Source: Heliocidaris erythrogramma | Taxonomy: Eukaryota > Echinodermata > Echinoidea > Camarodonta > Echinometridae | Length of the DNA stretch: 64,000 nt | Direction: 5' to 3' | Assembly: GCA_025617745.1 (NCBI GenBank) | Contig: CM046870.1 | Span: 22,673,501 to 22,737,500 of the forward strand | Part shown: positions 10,351 through 22,035 of the stretch, piece after piece | How positions within the stretch are numbered: position 1 is the stretch's first letter | Layout of the letters: each line of letters begins with the position of its first letter | The notes under the pieces: model-generated | The model's input: only the letters and a program-made list of their open reading frames with translations | Database searches by the model: none | What the model was told of the DNA's origin: nothing | Translations under genes and position numbers: made by a program

Positions 10351-11487
10351 AGTGCGTCCCAGAAAAAAGGTATGAAAAGGTTTCCCCAAATAAATATTTC
10401 AACATACAGTGTGTATTTGAAGAAAAATTTCATATCTGTGGATAGCTTACATGGTCTCCTCTATTAAATGACAACTAAAGATCTGGCGATATTTTTTACG
10501 CTCAGTGAGCAAAGGTCACTTTTATGAAAATGTGCAAAATCCGGACGTGACAAGAAGTGCTATTTGTTCTGGTTGGTATCCATGGGCGCCAATCCTCACA
10601 GGAATTCTATTCAAGTGGGGGACACACCTGGATGCAACAATGGGGTGTCCCCCCGACTTGAATAGAATTCCTGTGAGGATTGGCGCCCATGTTGGTATCA
10701 GCAAAGTTGAGAGTTATGAAAAGGCTTAGAAATGTTCATATTTTGAACAATAATAGACAGCTGATGAAAGAACAGGGTTTTTTGTATGTGCACAGTTATT
10801 TATCTTATCAACATTTTTAGGCTTCAGTGAGCAATTAAAACTACTTCATTCAGTGTTTTCAATAATTAATTTTGGCAAGTTATTAATTCAAGAGCTTATC
10901 AGTCAACCATAAAGTTTTAATGGGACACGTCAGGGACATATAGAAAAAAAAAAGCCAAATATATTCTTTCACAAATTGCATTTTAATGATCACAATGTGA
11001 AAGTCTTTAGATCTCAACTTTGCTGTTACCAGCCAGAACCAATACAAATTTTTGTCAATTATGGATTTTGCACCATTTCACTACTGTCCATGGCTTTTGC
11101 TCACTCAAGCGGAAAATATCGTTAGATGAGTTGGTGTCATTTTATAGGAGAGACCATTAGCTATCCATAGGTATGAAAATTCATGAACATATTTTGAAAT
11201 GTGCATTTGGGAAGACCTTTTCCAACTGTCATCTTTTAACGGTTCTCAAATTTGTTAATACCAGCTGGAACAAATACAAATTCTTGTCAAGTCTGGATTT
11301 TTGCACCCTTTTGCAAAAGTCGCTTTTGCTCACTCGAGCTTACAATATTGCCAGGTGTTTTGGTTTCATTTTGATAGAAGTGACCCGAAGCTATCCAGAG
11401 GTATGAACATATTTTCCTCTATTAAAATATTATTAAATATTTATTTGGGGAGACTTTTTCCAAATGTTGAGTTTTTGGGACGCACTT
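10351..11487. mobile_element. 1.1-kb TIR element, mariner-like ends, internal subrepeats
   Basis: The left end reads AGTGCGTCCCAGAAAAAAGG and the right end TTTTTGGGACGCACTT, giving inverted termini of about 15 bp next to TA. Inside are diverged tandem units of about 230-360 bp, each with a GCTCA(C/G)T segment, a TGCA(C)AAAATCC-like segment and a TCTATTAA segment. No transposase was found. It is probably a Tc1/mariner-type non-autonomous element enlarged by internal duplication. Confidence 0.65.
10576..10699. repeat. Near-perfect palindrome of ~120 bp
   Basis: Arms of about 45 bp (GGCGCCAATCCTCACAGGAA and its complement) surround a short loop containing ACACCTGGATGCAACAATGG. It sits inside the TIR element at 10,351-11,487 and replaces part of one subrepeat. 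It is likely a nested hairpin MITE. Confidence 0.9.
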
Positions 11488-11689
11488 TACAGTCGTAAAA
11501 ATTGTCTTATTGTCTCATTATTATGTGATTAGCACTCTATTCCAGAGCATCGGAACCTGCATTAAAAATGAAGATTTTGTAATTGATGTGCAGTTAAGAA
11601 GAAGATGGATATTTTGGGACCGTAATGAATTACGTTTTTAATAAAGGAAAAAACATTAAATCATGATGAATACTGCAATTATTATTACA

Positions 11690-11870
11690 ACAATTGCCAG
11701 GTACCTATTTACACCTGGGTGGAGTGGGGAAATGTGGGTAAAACATCTTGTTTAAGGATGTAAGCACCCATGCAGCGAGGATCAAACGCAGGACCTCTCG
11801 TATAAGGATCAAGGGCTTTCACCACTATAGCACAGTGCTTTCACTATTATACTAGCCGCTACCCTGATAA
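11690..11870 (-). repeat. tRNA-derived SINE, minus orientation
   Basis: Read on the minus strand, a tRNA-like head (CACTATAGTGGTGAAAGC-type A box and GCGTTTGATCCTCGC-type B box) is followed by a body containing CACCCAGGTGTAAATAGGTA. That body motif recurs in many SINEs of marine invertebrates. No cloverleaf closes, so it is not a functional tRNA. Confidence 0.6.
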
Positions 11871-11921
11871 CCCCGTTTAATACATGTCTTTCTCTTAACT
11901 CTTTGGGCCTCCCTTTTTACC

Positions 11922-14014
11922 GGCTTGTCTCGAATGGGTGGGTTGCGGGAGCGGGATGGGAGCGGGAACGGGCACACCCTTTCGAGACAAGCCCCCCCGG
12001 TTATCTCGAATGGAAGCGTTCCCAGCGAGAAGTTCAATGAACGCGCCACTTCGAGACAACCGGGGGGGGGGGGGGGGCTTTCCTCGAATGGGTGTGTTTA
12101 GTAGACTTTTGTAACAGACGTTTTAGAAATTTTTGAAAAATGTACTCTTGCTGGTTTTTTTTTTTCGTTTTTCTTTTGTCTAACATGTAGAAAATATAAT
12201 AAAACAGTATCTAAAAAAAGCTTTTGACAAGGAAATCATTATTTTGTGCAAAAAAAATAGGAGAATTGAATAATTATGCATTAAAACACACGGGGACGGG
12301 GCAAATGGCGTAGCTAGGATTTTTGTATTTATTTATTTATTATTATTTTTGTTTGGCGTGACCTGGGTCCCGTAAAAGAGTGTTTAGCTGATATCGCTGA
12401 AAGCATGACTGGAAAAATGAGGTAAGTACCTCCGTTTTATTCATATTATATGACGATGTCAATATTTTTTAATAAATCATAACAATAATTATGTAAAGTT
12501 CTAATGTAAGTAGCATTCTATGACAATGAATTGTGCATATATAAAGATGAAAGCTGATATTTTACCGATATTAAGACGCCTTTTTATCCTATCGCGCAAC
12601 CCTGTTTCAGTGGCAAGAAGCACACGCTGACGGAACAACCAAGGGTCCTTCGCCCGTGATCTCCGGCAGACCTCGCGTTGCTTGCCCGGTGGGTTGTGTA
12701 CGGTAGAATTTTTTTTCTGATTTGGACGATGCAAATTTCATAAGGCCAACCAATAACAACATTCAACAGGCAGGCTCACTATGTTTAACAACAGTATTAA
12801 TAACAACATGCAACAGGCAGGCCAAACATTTGGGCCTGTCTGATGCAAGCATGTTGTCATTGGTTGGCCTTATAATAGCTTGGAAAAATATCCGGCCCCT
12901 ATTTTGTGGGTTTGCCCAAGTGTGTTAAGAAATAAGAGACATGGGTCATAATAATACCATCATAACAAATACACAATTAGTTTTAAAAGCACAATGAAAT
13001 TTGCATCGTCCCAAGTCAGAAAAAAAAATTCTGCCGTACACAACCCACCGGGCAAGCAACGCGAGGTCTGCCGGAGATCACGGGCGAAGGACCCTTGGTT
13101 GTTCCGTCAGCGTGTGCTTCTTGCCACTGAAACAGGGTTGCGCGATAGGATAAAAAGGCGTCAATAATTCCGGTAAAATATCAACTTTCATCTTTATATA
13201 TGCACAATTCATTGTCATAGAATGCTAGTTACATCAGAATTTTACATAATTATTGTCATGATTTATTAAAATATATTGACATCGTCATATAATATGAATA
13301 AAACGGAGGTACTTACCTCATTTTTCCACTCATGCTTTCACTAGTCTCAGCGATATCAGCGGGGAAATGTGGAATTGTCATAGTCTCAAGACAAGTCGTT
13401 ACGTGTTATTTAAATTCATTGCAAAAATTAATAACGATTGATCGCTATGAATCATGCTCTAATAGCCTTTGATTGAAAGGGGGGGGGGGGGGGGGGCTTC
13501 GTGTTACGGATTTTAGCGATTGATTGCCATTAGCGCTTGATCGGAGTTTATAAACACTCTTTATGTTACGGGGCCCAGGTCACGCCAAACAAAAATAATA
13601 ATAAATAAATAAATACAAAAATCCTAGCTATGCCACTTGCCCTTTCGTCCCCGTGTATTTTAATGCATAATTATTCAATTCTTCTATTTATTTTGCACAA
13701 ATAATGATTTCCTTGTCAAAAGCTTTTTTTAGATACTGTTTTATTATATTTTCTACATCTTAGACAAAAGAAAAACGAAAAAAAAACACAGCAAGAGTAC
13801 ATTTTTCAAAAAATTCTAAAACGTCTGTTACAAAAGTCTACTCAACACACCCATTCGAGGAAAGCCCCCCTCGGTTGTCTCGAAGTGGCGCGTTCATTGA
13901 ACTTCTCGCTGGGAACGCGTCCATTCGAGATAACCGGGGGGGGGCTTGTCTCGAAAGGGTGTGCCCGTTCCCGCTCCCATCCCGCTCCCGCAACCCACCC
14001 ATTCGAGACAAGCC
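11922..14014. mobile_element. Foldback element FB-A, 2.1 kb, with target-site duplication
   Basis: The element begins GGCTTGTCTCGAATGGGTGG and ends with the reverse complement. It is flanked by identical CTTTTTACC at 913-921 of the 11-kb line (11,913-11,921) and 14,015-14,023. Arms extend inward roughly 800 bp on each side, so most of the element is a giant inverted repeat around a unique centre at about 12,740-13,000. Each arm contains short internal inverted motifs (TCTCGAA/TTCGAGA) and a G tract. There is no transposase. Other copies of the arm are in the composite at 39,352-44,448. The 8-9-bp duplication fits hAT- or Mutator-mobilised foldback elements. Confidence 0.9.
12560..13170. repeat. 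Inner inverted repeat of FB-A
   Basis: Segments at about 12,560-12,735 and 13,005-13,165 are inverted copies, both containing ACAACCCACCGGGCAAGCAA or its complement. Between them a second small inverted pair (AAGGCCAACCAATAACAAC) is visible. The open frames on the minus strand here mirror each other across the palindrome and are not genes. Confidence 0.85.
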
Positions 14015-14317
14015 CTTTTTACCAATATAACAGCAGGTTTGAAAGGGTAAAAGAACGAGGTCTAATCATAGTCGTATATATTATATATTTATATATATAC
14101 AGAGTTGGGGAGTCTACCTTAAAAAGCCACTTTTTTTTATAAGCCCCCAACGCTTTTTCCAAAGATTTCCCCCTAATTTCTATATTACTGGTATATACAA
14201 AATATCAAATATTCAACACATGGATGGGATAATATTATAATATACAGGAACCACCACTTCGCAATTTTTCTTCATGAATGAGCCATCTTGAAGTATTTTA
14301 TGTCCATTTCTGGTAGT

Positions 14318-15470
14318 GTTGAAGTGACTTGATGCTCGGCCTTGGCCTTACGGCGCCTTAAGGCCAGTTTTTTTCAAAGAATTGGCCTTGGTCTTGGATA
14401 CCTTGCTTTAGCACTGGTCTTGGCCTTGGCCTTGACTGTTCCAAGCCTTGATCATCTCCAGAAAATTCGAGGCATTTTTTAGGCATGCGGAATTTTGCTT
14501 TAATCCTTGTTTAAATTCTAAAGTCTGTTAGGATAAATATTTGACCATTCAAAACTTATCCTTCATCATTTCATCAAAGTGTTTATTTCTAATTACCTGT
14601 AGTAGAAATTATCTACCAAGTGCAACTATGTGCTCCTGTTTATTTCTCGTAAGCATGCGAAGTGAAGTGAAACAGGGAAAAGGTTGTACAAAACTATTTT
14701 TTACATAGACATACATACATACACACACACACACGTGTTACACACACTGCATGCATAATTATATACAGCCAACTGGCAAAATGAAAAAAAAAAATCGTTT
14801 CAATGTATTATTTCATAATTTGATAGGAACGCAATTCCTATGCATTTTTGCTCATAATTTCAACTTCCATTTAGTACTCAGACATCCTATAAATACCACT
14901 ACTTTCAATGATTTTCGTTTACCAGATGAGCACCCATTATACAATAATTTAAGTACATTTGTCTACATAAGAAAAGGAAAGAAAATATAAGTAACACCTC
15001 TGCATGTTCTCCTTTTTCTTACCTTTTTTATATTTTCTGATTTATTTTGATTGGTCATTATTCATATCCGTCCTCCATTCATTACCACAAATTATTCCAC
15101 AGCTTTACAGGCTTGCTTTCATGGATATATAGGTCCCATCATGTTTCTCTCAGTAAAAAATCAGTACATTATATTGACCATTTACCTTTTTGTTATTTTT
15201 ATGTATGTATTTATTTTTGAAATGTAAATTTAACATGAGAAATATGAAAATAAATGAAAAGCGAAAAGCAAAAGCAAAATTCTTGATGGTCCTTCATAAT
15301 GAACCATATTTTGGATGTGAAAGCTCATGTTTTCTGCCTCTTTTTCCTGCGTGAACCCCCTTCGTAATTTGCTCCGTATACTGTTTTTTTTTCTTATCTC
15401 TCTTTATTTCATTTATGCCTTGGCCTTGGCCTCGACCTCGAGGTTTTGGGCCTTGACTACAACACTGATA
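14318..15470. mobile_element. CCTTGG-rich TIR element with nested insertion
   Basis: Both ends carry low-complexity GGCCTTGGCCTT tracts (14,340-14,450 and 15,415-15,450) bordered by AGTGTTGAAGTGAC on the left and GACTACAACACT on the right. The interior (about 14,700-15,270) resembles an AT-rich LINE 3' UTR ending in GAAAAGCGAAAAGCAAAAGC, with no recognisable protein. I read this as a MITE-like element interrupted by a retrotransposed fragment. Confidence 0.5.
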
Positions 15471-15684
15471 CGTGATATCTGGTGGCCATGCGTGGCGTTG
15501 AATGTAGCTATAGGTATATAAGGCCTGCATGGCTGGGAGAAAATGACCAGTGAATGATGAACGTATACGGGGTCCGATTAGTTTGCAGGCACAAGGCCTT
15601 TTCAGTTGAAAAGCGTAACAGAGTGTCTGGACTATATGACTACCAAAGCCATAGATCCTGTACGTTCAGCTGCTCCTGACACAG

Positions 15685-15948
15685 CCGGGGTAACCTCGCT
15701 AGTCATAAGGACTGCTATTCATAAGGACCGCTATCCATAACGCGTGACTAAATGAATAGTGGTTTTGTATGAATAGCGGTCCTTCTAAATAGCGAGCAAA
15801 CCATAGACAAATTACCTCGCTATTTATAAGGACCTCCATTTATAAGGATCACTATTCATAACTCTTCAAGGACCGCTATTCATAACGCGTGTTAAATGAA
15901 TAGCGGTTTTCTATGAACAGCGGTCCTTATGAATAGCGAGCGGACCCC
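15685..15948. mobile_element. Short multi-palindromic MITE
   Basis: The motif ATTCATAAGGACCGCTAT and its complement occur several times in both orientations. The outer ends are AACCTCGCTAGTCATAAGGA and CCTTATGAATAGCGAGC. Two ACGCGTG sites lie symmetrically inside. The whole can fold into nested hairpins; it is non-coding. Confidence 0.75.
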
Positions 15949-16129
15949 ACACAACCAGTAGGAACCTGGGTTCTCTCAAGACACACATTTTTTATAAATA
16001 AAGTGTCAATTATGGTCTGTGCTTGCAGACTAGGGTCCGACCAAGTTCTTTTTTTGACCCTCTGATAGGCCATTTTTTTTAGATCAATCTCTGAAAAACT
16101 TAATTGAATATAATATGTACAAAAAGCGA

Positions 16130-18010
16130 GCAAAATATACTTGCCGTTTGGTCCAAATCATTACACAGTTTAAACCATAATAACAAAACATAATGATAAC
16201 TCTATTCTACAACGTGTTACATTGTGTAATCAAGTCTGTCAACGCGGACTCCATATAAATTTGGTCACGTTACAAGAGTAATAAAAATGCACCATGGTAT
16301 CTTCTTCTCTTCCAAAAAAAGAACAGTTCATATCTAAAATTATTTCAACTTTACAAGATCCTTATTCAAATATAACATCCTATCTGAAAGTACCTTGTCT
16401 GCATTGTACACCGAAGCATCGCCATAAAGTAATATTGCATATACAGGAATTTATCATCAAATAATATGCCTACCATCTGCCACATAATATATTCAAATGA
16501 TCGTCCCATTCTTTTAACATAGTTTGAAATATATACATGTATATGTCTTCATCCTTTTTTTCTTCCAACAAGTTTGAAACATCTATGCAGGGCATAACGG
16601 TTCATTTATTTTCATATTACAATATTTCTGAGATTTATATTTGTATTTTGAGAAAGTGCGTAATAATGAAGAAATTGAATTTTGATTTAAACCTGTCTTT
16701 CACACTGTTCTCTTACTATAATATTTCCTTGATCATCTAATAAATAGTTTATGAAACAAATTCCTTTATCCCACCATTCTTTCAAATATATACATTTTCC
16801 TCCAATTCAGTCACATCAGAATGATAATTACACCATATAGGTGAACATGGCGAACAAAATAAGCAAGTATTTTGAAAAAAAAATCCTCCCCAAAACACTT
16901 TCTTACCATAAATGATAATTTAATGAAATATATGTCACCTTTACCCCATTCCAATGATAATAATGGCAGTAAACATTCTATATCCAAGTCACTTTCAAAG
17001 CTCTGGAAAAAATGTACATCAACTCTTTCAGTGCACCATTTTCGCAGTGGCGGATCTACGGGGGGGGGGGGGGGGGGTTAAACCCCAACCCCCTAACCCT
17101 TGGGCTGCCAAGTAAAAATTTAATGTGCATAGAAAAAACGCCATCATATGTCCAGACCCACACAGTATATCCTATAGCATTTTTTATGCTTTTTATGGTC
17201 TCCATTGCGTTAGTAGATGCCAGGAAAACATCACTTACGGGGGTTCAAAATAGCAAAAAAAATATTCTATATTCTTTGTTTTCCATAACGATACCTATTA
17301 TCTTGTGAGATTTTCTGACCAAAAATCTCTGCACACAATAAAAACAAATATGGAGAGAGCGGATCTCCTGGTCGACAACCCCTTTTAGTATTAAAACGCG
17401 AGGTGCGATGATCGCCTTTCTCGTGAACGCCTTTCGAAGTCAATAAAAATAGTATCCTAGGAATATCTTTATAATCTACAATGTCCTCAAACCTCGTATC
17501 TCTGTGTTCATTTTTCTTAGTATAATTCAAAGTAATTTCTTCTATTTGATCCTTTAACAGTTTGTACATATTCCTCATCCTTTAAGAATGAATTGTTAAA
17601 CTTCCAATATTGGTGCATGTTTCTTTTGACCAGTACCTAACAGAAGGTCTAAAGTAATCTATGCATGGACGGATCTATAGCTATTATGAATCTGACAATC
17701 TGATACTAACGAAAATAACTGATTTGATAAAATGTAGTCGCCCTTGTTTTAAAGGGCTAGGTTGTCTCCAGGTGAACTGCTTGAAGTCCGGATGAGTACA
17801 ACGTCATGTGTCAATTCATTTAAAACTATTATTCATTTCGAGAACTTTGCGCTCTGCATTTTTGTTATTTAAACTAACGTATGACAAGAATCCGATTCAA
17901 GATCTTGTAGTAGGTTCCTATCCCCACACGTAATTACAAGAGGATCATTTAGTTCTAAGATAGTATTCTCTAATTCTTGGAAAAGCTGGGACAGTCATCA
18001 TTTGTGGCAT
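16130..18010 (-). pseudogene. Decayed L1/Tx1-like LINE (EN to RT and beyond)
   Basis: Minus-strand pieces in shifting frames read, in order: an endonuclease fragment (LVITCGDRN-like near 17,935), a linker ending KFNNSFLKDEEY (about 17,585), and an RT segment with the hallmark RGCRPGDPLSPYLFLLCAEI (about 17,320-17,390). Beyond an inserted G-tract repeat (17,046-17,280) come WKEWWDKGICFINYLLDDQG-like residues (about 16,700-16,790), typical of the C-terminal half of L1/Tx1-group ORF2. Many stops and frameshifts show it is long dead. Confidence 0.65.
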
Positions 18011-18539
18011 AAAGTGCGATTAAAGAAAACTCAAACTGTCCCATACGCAGGCTTAAAGCAGTGTAATGACCATTTTAGTCACATTAAAAAAAATAAAGTT
18101 TGCATTGAATATTTATGTCAGACAGTATCGCCATGCACCCCCGAGCATTTCAGCATTTGTTTGCAAAATAAAAGTCCCACCCCGGCAAGTCCGACTAAGT
18201 CTGCATGCTGCTCTCTGTCTGGGCTATCTTCTTACATAATGACCAACACAGAAAATAGATTTAGCATTATGCTCTTTGAAAAATCTTGCATTTTGGTGGA
18301 TTCCTCAGTATGTTAATGCTCACGTTCACTATTTTGCGAGGTCACATAGCGACCGAGAGAGAAAATTTTGCTGTTTGGAACAGCTTTTTAGAGCATTTTT
18401 GATCACATACAGGAAAATCGAAGCGTTAAATCACTATTTACAGACACAAAATTGTGTTTCCCCTCATTTTCGGGGGGGGGGGGGGGGGCTCCTCTATTTC
18501 CAGGGAGAGGCGTCACCCGTTCACCTGAAGGGCCGCTGG

Positions 18540-19050
18540 TAGCCACATTTTAGCACAACAAGACAAGTTACTCAGAATCTACATACTAATTGTCTATGCG
18601 CGCTGATACCGAACTCTACTAGTGTTGTTTATCTTGTCTACGCAACCTGTGATGCGACGAAAGTCAGTTACACGCTGTTGTGATACCTCTACTTCGGGGA
18701 TTTCTGTGCGCAACTGAAAGTGTATTTCTTACACCCTAGAAAGAGGGTAGACCTACTCCCAATATAATTAACATCATCATGTCAGTAAAGGGGTTCGAAA
18801 TGTTTAGAAATATCTACTTTTTTTTGTTCAAATTTTCTTTCAGTTTCAACTAAAAGCCATTAATCAACGTGCAATTGAACATTCCAAATATGCTTTTATT
18901 ACCTGATTTTATACTCTCTCTCTCTCTCTAAAAAAAGTGTGTAACGTTTTCCGTCCCATCACAGGTTGTATATACAAAATAAACATCTATATCAGCGCGC
19001 ATTGACAATTAGTACGTATATTTTGTGTAACTCGTCTTGTGGTGCTACCA
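18540..19050. mobile_element. ~510-bp MITE with 60-bp TIRs
   Basis: The left arm contains ACAAGACAAGTTACTCAG and CTAATTGTCTATGCGCGCTGATA. The right arm carries the complement (TATCAGCGCGCATTGACAATTAG, then AACTCGTCTTGT). The interior has a (TC)n run at about 18,916-18,930. No coding signature. Confidence 0.75.
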
Positions 19051-19330
19051 GCTGCCTTTCAGATATTATATAGGCAAATTATGCAAATTGCCCAAAGTTG
19101 CTTTTTCGGCAACAAAGTTGAAATTAATTGCTCAGAGACCGCATGTGATCACAAATCAACAACAACAAAGCACTTCAACGGAAAGAACTGTTCTGGGTTC
19201 ATCTCCGAGGATGCGCAAAATACACTCAGCAAAAAAACCCCCAAAACACACTTTTTATTGTTCAAATTTTTCATATAAACCGTCAATAAAATATAGTGAA
19301 ATATATATCAAAAGAAAAATTAATACTCTA

Positions 19331-19743
19331 ACATCAATTAAGATTAAGTCTTGAACTTTCACACTTGGATAGGAACATTCTTTTAACCGTTAGAAGGTTG
19401 CAAAAAAATGGAGTAAGTAGCCAGTCATTCATGTACGTTAATGACCATGTGCATCTGAAAGACATTCTTGCTCAACAATTAAAAAAAAAAGAAAGAATGA
19501 GTTTAAGCTCTGGGTGTCAACTGTAGTTTCAGGACTGCATGGTTTACCAAGCACAACCACAATTCAAGTGTTTCCTCATGATTCTTGTTTTCATTGTCTT
19601 TCTTTTTTTTTAACTAGATGGAAATGCTCATCAATATTTGAATGGCTTCTTGCTCTATGCAATTTTCTTCATCAGACCTTCTAACGGTTAAATGAGTATG
19701 CCCATCCAAGCGTGCAAGGTCGAAACTTATCTTAATTGATGTT
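19331..19743. mobile_element. ~410-bp MITE with 65-bp TIRs
   Basis: AACATCAATTAAGAT at 19,331 faces ATCTTAATTGATGTT at 19,743. The match continues inward through CTTTTAACCGTTAGAAGGT and ACCTTCTAACGGTTAAA. It lies about 100 bp downstream of the SLC6 stop codon, so it is probably transcribed in the SLC6 3' UTR. Confidence 0.8.
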
Positions 19744-19849
19744 ATAAGTGTTGCCAATTTACGCACACTTCAAATCCGGCTCCACGTTTCACATGGGCGG
19801 GTTTCTTATTTTAGGGGTTGATTATATAATACTCTATTCACTCTAAGAG

Positions 19850-19933
19850 CTATAATTGTGCCATTTCTGTTCCATTTGGTTCGTTTTCATCACGAACGGG
19901 AATGATCGACGGTTGAGTAACCATTTTCAGCCT
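19850..19933 (-). CDS. SLC6 transporter, terminal exon (C-terminal tail)
   Basis: This is the last coding exon of the SLC6-family gene. A pyrimidine-rich acceptor (TCCTTTCAG) precedes the frame RLKMVTQPSIIPVRDENEPN and then GTEMAQL, ending with TAG at 19,852-19,850. The RLKxxTQP start matches the conserved segment that follows TM12 in SLC6 proteins. The phase is 0, compatible with the preceding exon at 20,599. The cytoplasmic tail is short (27 residues). The MITE at 19,331-19,743 follows almost directly. Confidence 0.85.
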   Translation of the reverse strand, partial: RLKMVTQPSIIPVRDENEPNGTEMAQL

Positions 19934-20598
19934 CTGAAAGGAAAAAAAAAAACGTGATTAAAATTATTTCTTTCAAAGGCACAAGATAAGAAGGGACGAA
20001 ATCAATATAGGATTCTTTAACTGAGGGCACGATTCCGAAATTCTCTGACATGTGCTGATCTGCTAAAAAAGTTATTACATTAATCACGTGCCTTTTGAGG
20101 CCTTCATTTTTAAAGGTTAGAAGTCACCTTTTTCGTACTTCAATTTACCAGATTGAGGTGGAAAAGTGGCGGGGGGGGGGGGGGGGGCACACATGCCCCG
20201 ATGCCCCTGGATACAACAAAGGGATATCACAAGTGTTTATCTGTAGTAGAGAAGAATTACTTTTCTAACAGAATGAAGCAATGTAAATATGCAAAACATT
20301 TACGTGGGTAATATTGTATTGCTTAATAATAATTAAAAAAAACCAGAGTACCCCCAACTATCACTCCGGACAACTAACTGCCCTGAACAACTACCCGGAG
20401 CAACTATCCTCAAGGTCAATTAACCAAGACATCTGCTCCTAGGAAAACTACCCCGAGCATGCCCAATGAGAATCAGTGCCCCCTTGCTCGCTTCAATTAC
20501 GCTATAGTCATGATAGTGGTAACTCTTTCCTGTCTTTATGGGATCAACCACATGGATCAACACATAATGTGACATTCTAATTGTCTTCATTTTCTTAC

Positions 20599-20805
20599 CG
20601 TGCAAATGGGTCCATTGCCTTTGATGAGTTGGTAGAGGACAGCGTAGACCATTCCTGCAGGAATGCACAACATGGAGGAGATAGCCATACAGTAACCTAG
20701 TCTGTCGGCCCATCGCGGGGACTCATCGTTTGAAGCACGTCCAACGCCGCGCAGCGGAGACACAGCCCTATGCTGCCATACCACTATGTGGCCAATCCAT
20801 AGGAC
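20599..20805 (-). CDS. SLC6 transporter exon: end of TM11 and TM12
   Basis: The exon of 69 codons lies between acceptor TTCCTAG (20,806-20,812) and donor ACG|GTAAGA at 20,599/20,598, phase 0 on both sides. It begins VLWIGHIVVWQH (end of TM11), then an extracellular stretch. SPRWADRLGYCMAISSMLCI follows, matching the family hallmark YPxWAxxLGWxxxxSSMxxIP, and then TM12 (PAGMVYAVLYQLI). The extracellular linker between TM11 and TM12 (RAVSPLRGVGRASNDE) is longer than in most relatives. Context and motifs make the family assignment secure; the substrate cannot be read from this part. Confidence 0.93.
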
Positions 20806-21569
20806 CTAGGAAGAGAAATAAATTTACACGATTATTTGAAAAACCTACTTACATGACTTAGGGGTTGGTCAGACCACACGAGATTAAATAACACCCTACA
20901 TGTGCAGCTGCCCTACAAACACAAGCATCTTCACAATACACACAACGCTATATTATAGCAGTGTGTGCATTTAAAAGTCTCATTATCGTTATTACTCGCA
21001 AAGTCTGACCTGCCCTTTATTCGATGTCTGTTGGTTTATTTCCATCACCATTCTTTACCAAAAAAGTATTGAGGATTATAGCTTAGGATTGTTCAAATCA
21101 CTGGCATTAAAATTTATGATGGAAATGATCGACAGTATTCTTATAGCCCACAATGCCTGACGAAGGCATCATATACAAACTATATTACAATATACCAACG
21201 GAATCTCCTGTATTACTCAGTGGTGGATCCAGGATTATCTGGCCGGTGGGCGGTGAGCTAGACATAAATCTGCAAAAATAAAAAAAGTTATTACTTTTTT
21301 CAGGTGCCCATTAAATGTGACACTGATAAGTAAAACAAGTTAGCCCCTTTTATAAATTGCCTCTTGGGGCAAAAACTGCTGCCGGAGCACATTCTTATTT
21401 TGTACTGCTAGAATGAGTTATGTCGGTGGCATTTGCATGTAGCCCGTGCCCCCCCCCCCCCCCGATCCGCAGTACGTCTTCGGGCGATATAGATTGCATG
21501 CAAGATGTAGTTCATATCGAAATTATGGCTTAGGTGTCATTTGACCAGATTAACGTTCGTATAATGTCA

Positions 21570-21911
21570 CAGGGTTCCCAGCATTTCATTAAAACCAAAT
21601 TTCCTGATTTTTTTCAGATTTTTCACTGATGGAGTTTCAACATTCGAAGATTATTAAAGGAGGCATTTTACACTCGAAAAAAACTACATGTATCAAAGCC
21701 AATCATCTCGTGGACATACATTTGAGGGAAAAATATGAACGGCTGACTACTTTCTTTTGGACCAAAGAAATTTCCAGATTCTCCCTGAGTTATATGAGGG
21801 AAGTTTTCCCCAAATTTCTTGAGGTTTTCCCCGAGTGGAAAAAAGAAAGATGGAACTTATTTGTCATGGTTACCCTAATTTTCAGGATGGCTGGAAAGTG
21901 GGAACCCTGTA
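21570..21911. mobile_element. hAT-like MITE beside an SLC6 splice site
   Basis: The ends are ACAGGGTTCCCA and TGGGAACCCTGT, a perfect 12-bp inverted pair typical of hAT-type termini. No clean 8-bp duplication was found. It lies in the SLC6 intron, its edge only about 24 bp beyond the predicted (non-canonical) donor of the TM11 exon. Confidence 0.7.
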
Positions 21912-21934
21912 TTATGAGCACTGCGTAGACTTAT

Positions 21935-22035
21935 GAATGACAGAAGAGGAACAGTGACCTGCCATAATATGCTGTACCATTCTATCTGTCGCCATTTCAG
22001 CATCACAGCAATGTCAGAGGAGAACCGTGGAACTC
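21935..22035 (-). CDS. SLC6 transporter exon: TM10-TM11 loop and start of TM11
   Basis: The acceptor TGTTTGAAG precedes GA GTT, completing a Gly codon split from exon 22,469. The peptide is VPRFSSDIAVMLKWRQIEWY, then SILWQVTVPLLSF. It aligns with the family segment ADRFxxDIxxMLGxRP...CWxFxxPxxLxF. To keep TM11 intact and enter the next exon in phase 0, the exon must end after TTC at 21,935, where the intron would start ATAAGT. That is the GTAAGT consensus with its first base changed. The only canonical phase-0 alternative nearby is CAG|GTCACT at 21,959, which deletes VTVPLLSF including the conserved proline. Confidence 0.8.

Noticed and set aside
14751..14990. 79-codon plus-strand frame as a LINE protein
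   Set aside because: No RT or endonuclease motif; the sequence looks like an AT-rich 3' UTR fragment.
19037..19354. 105-codon plus-strand frame as a gene
   Set aside because: It overlaps the TIR of a MITE and the 3' flank of SLC6; no known motif.
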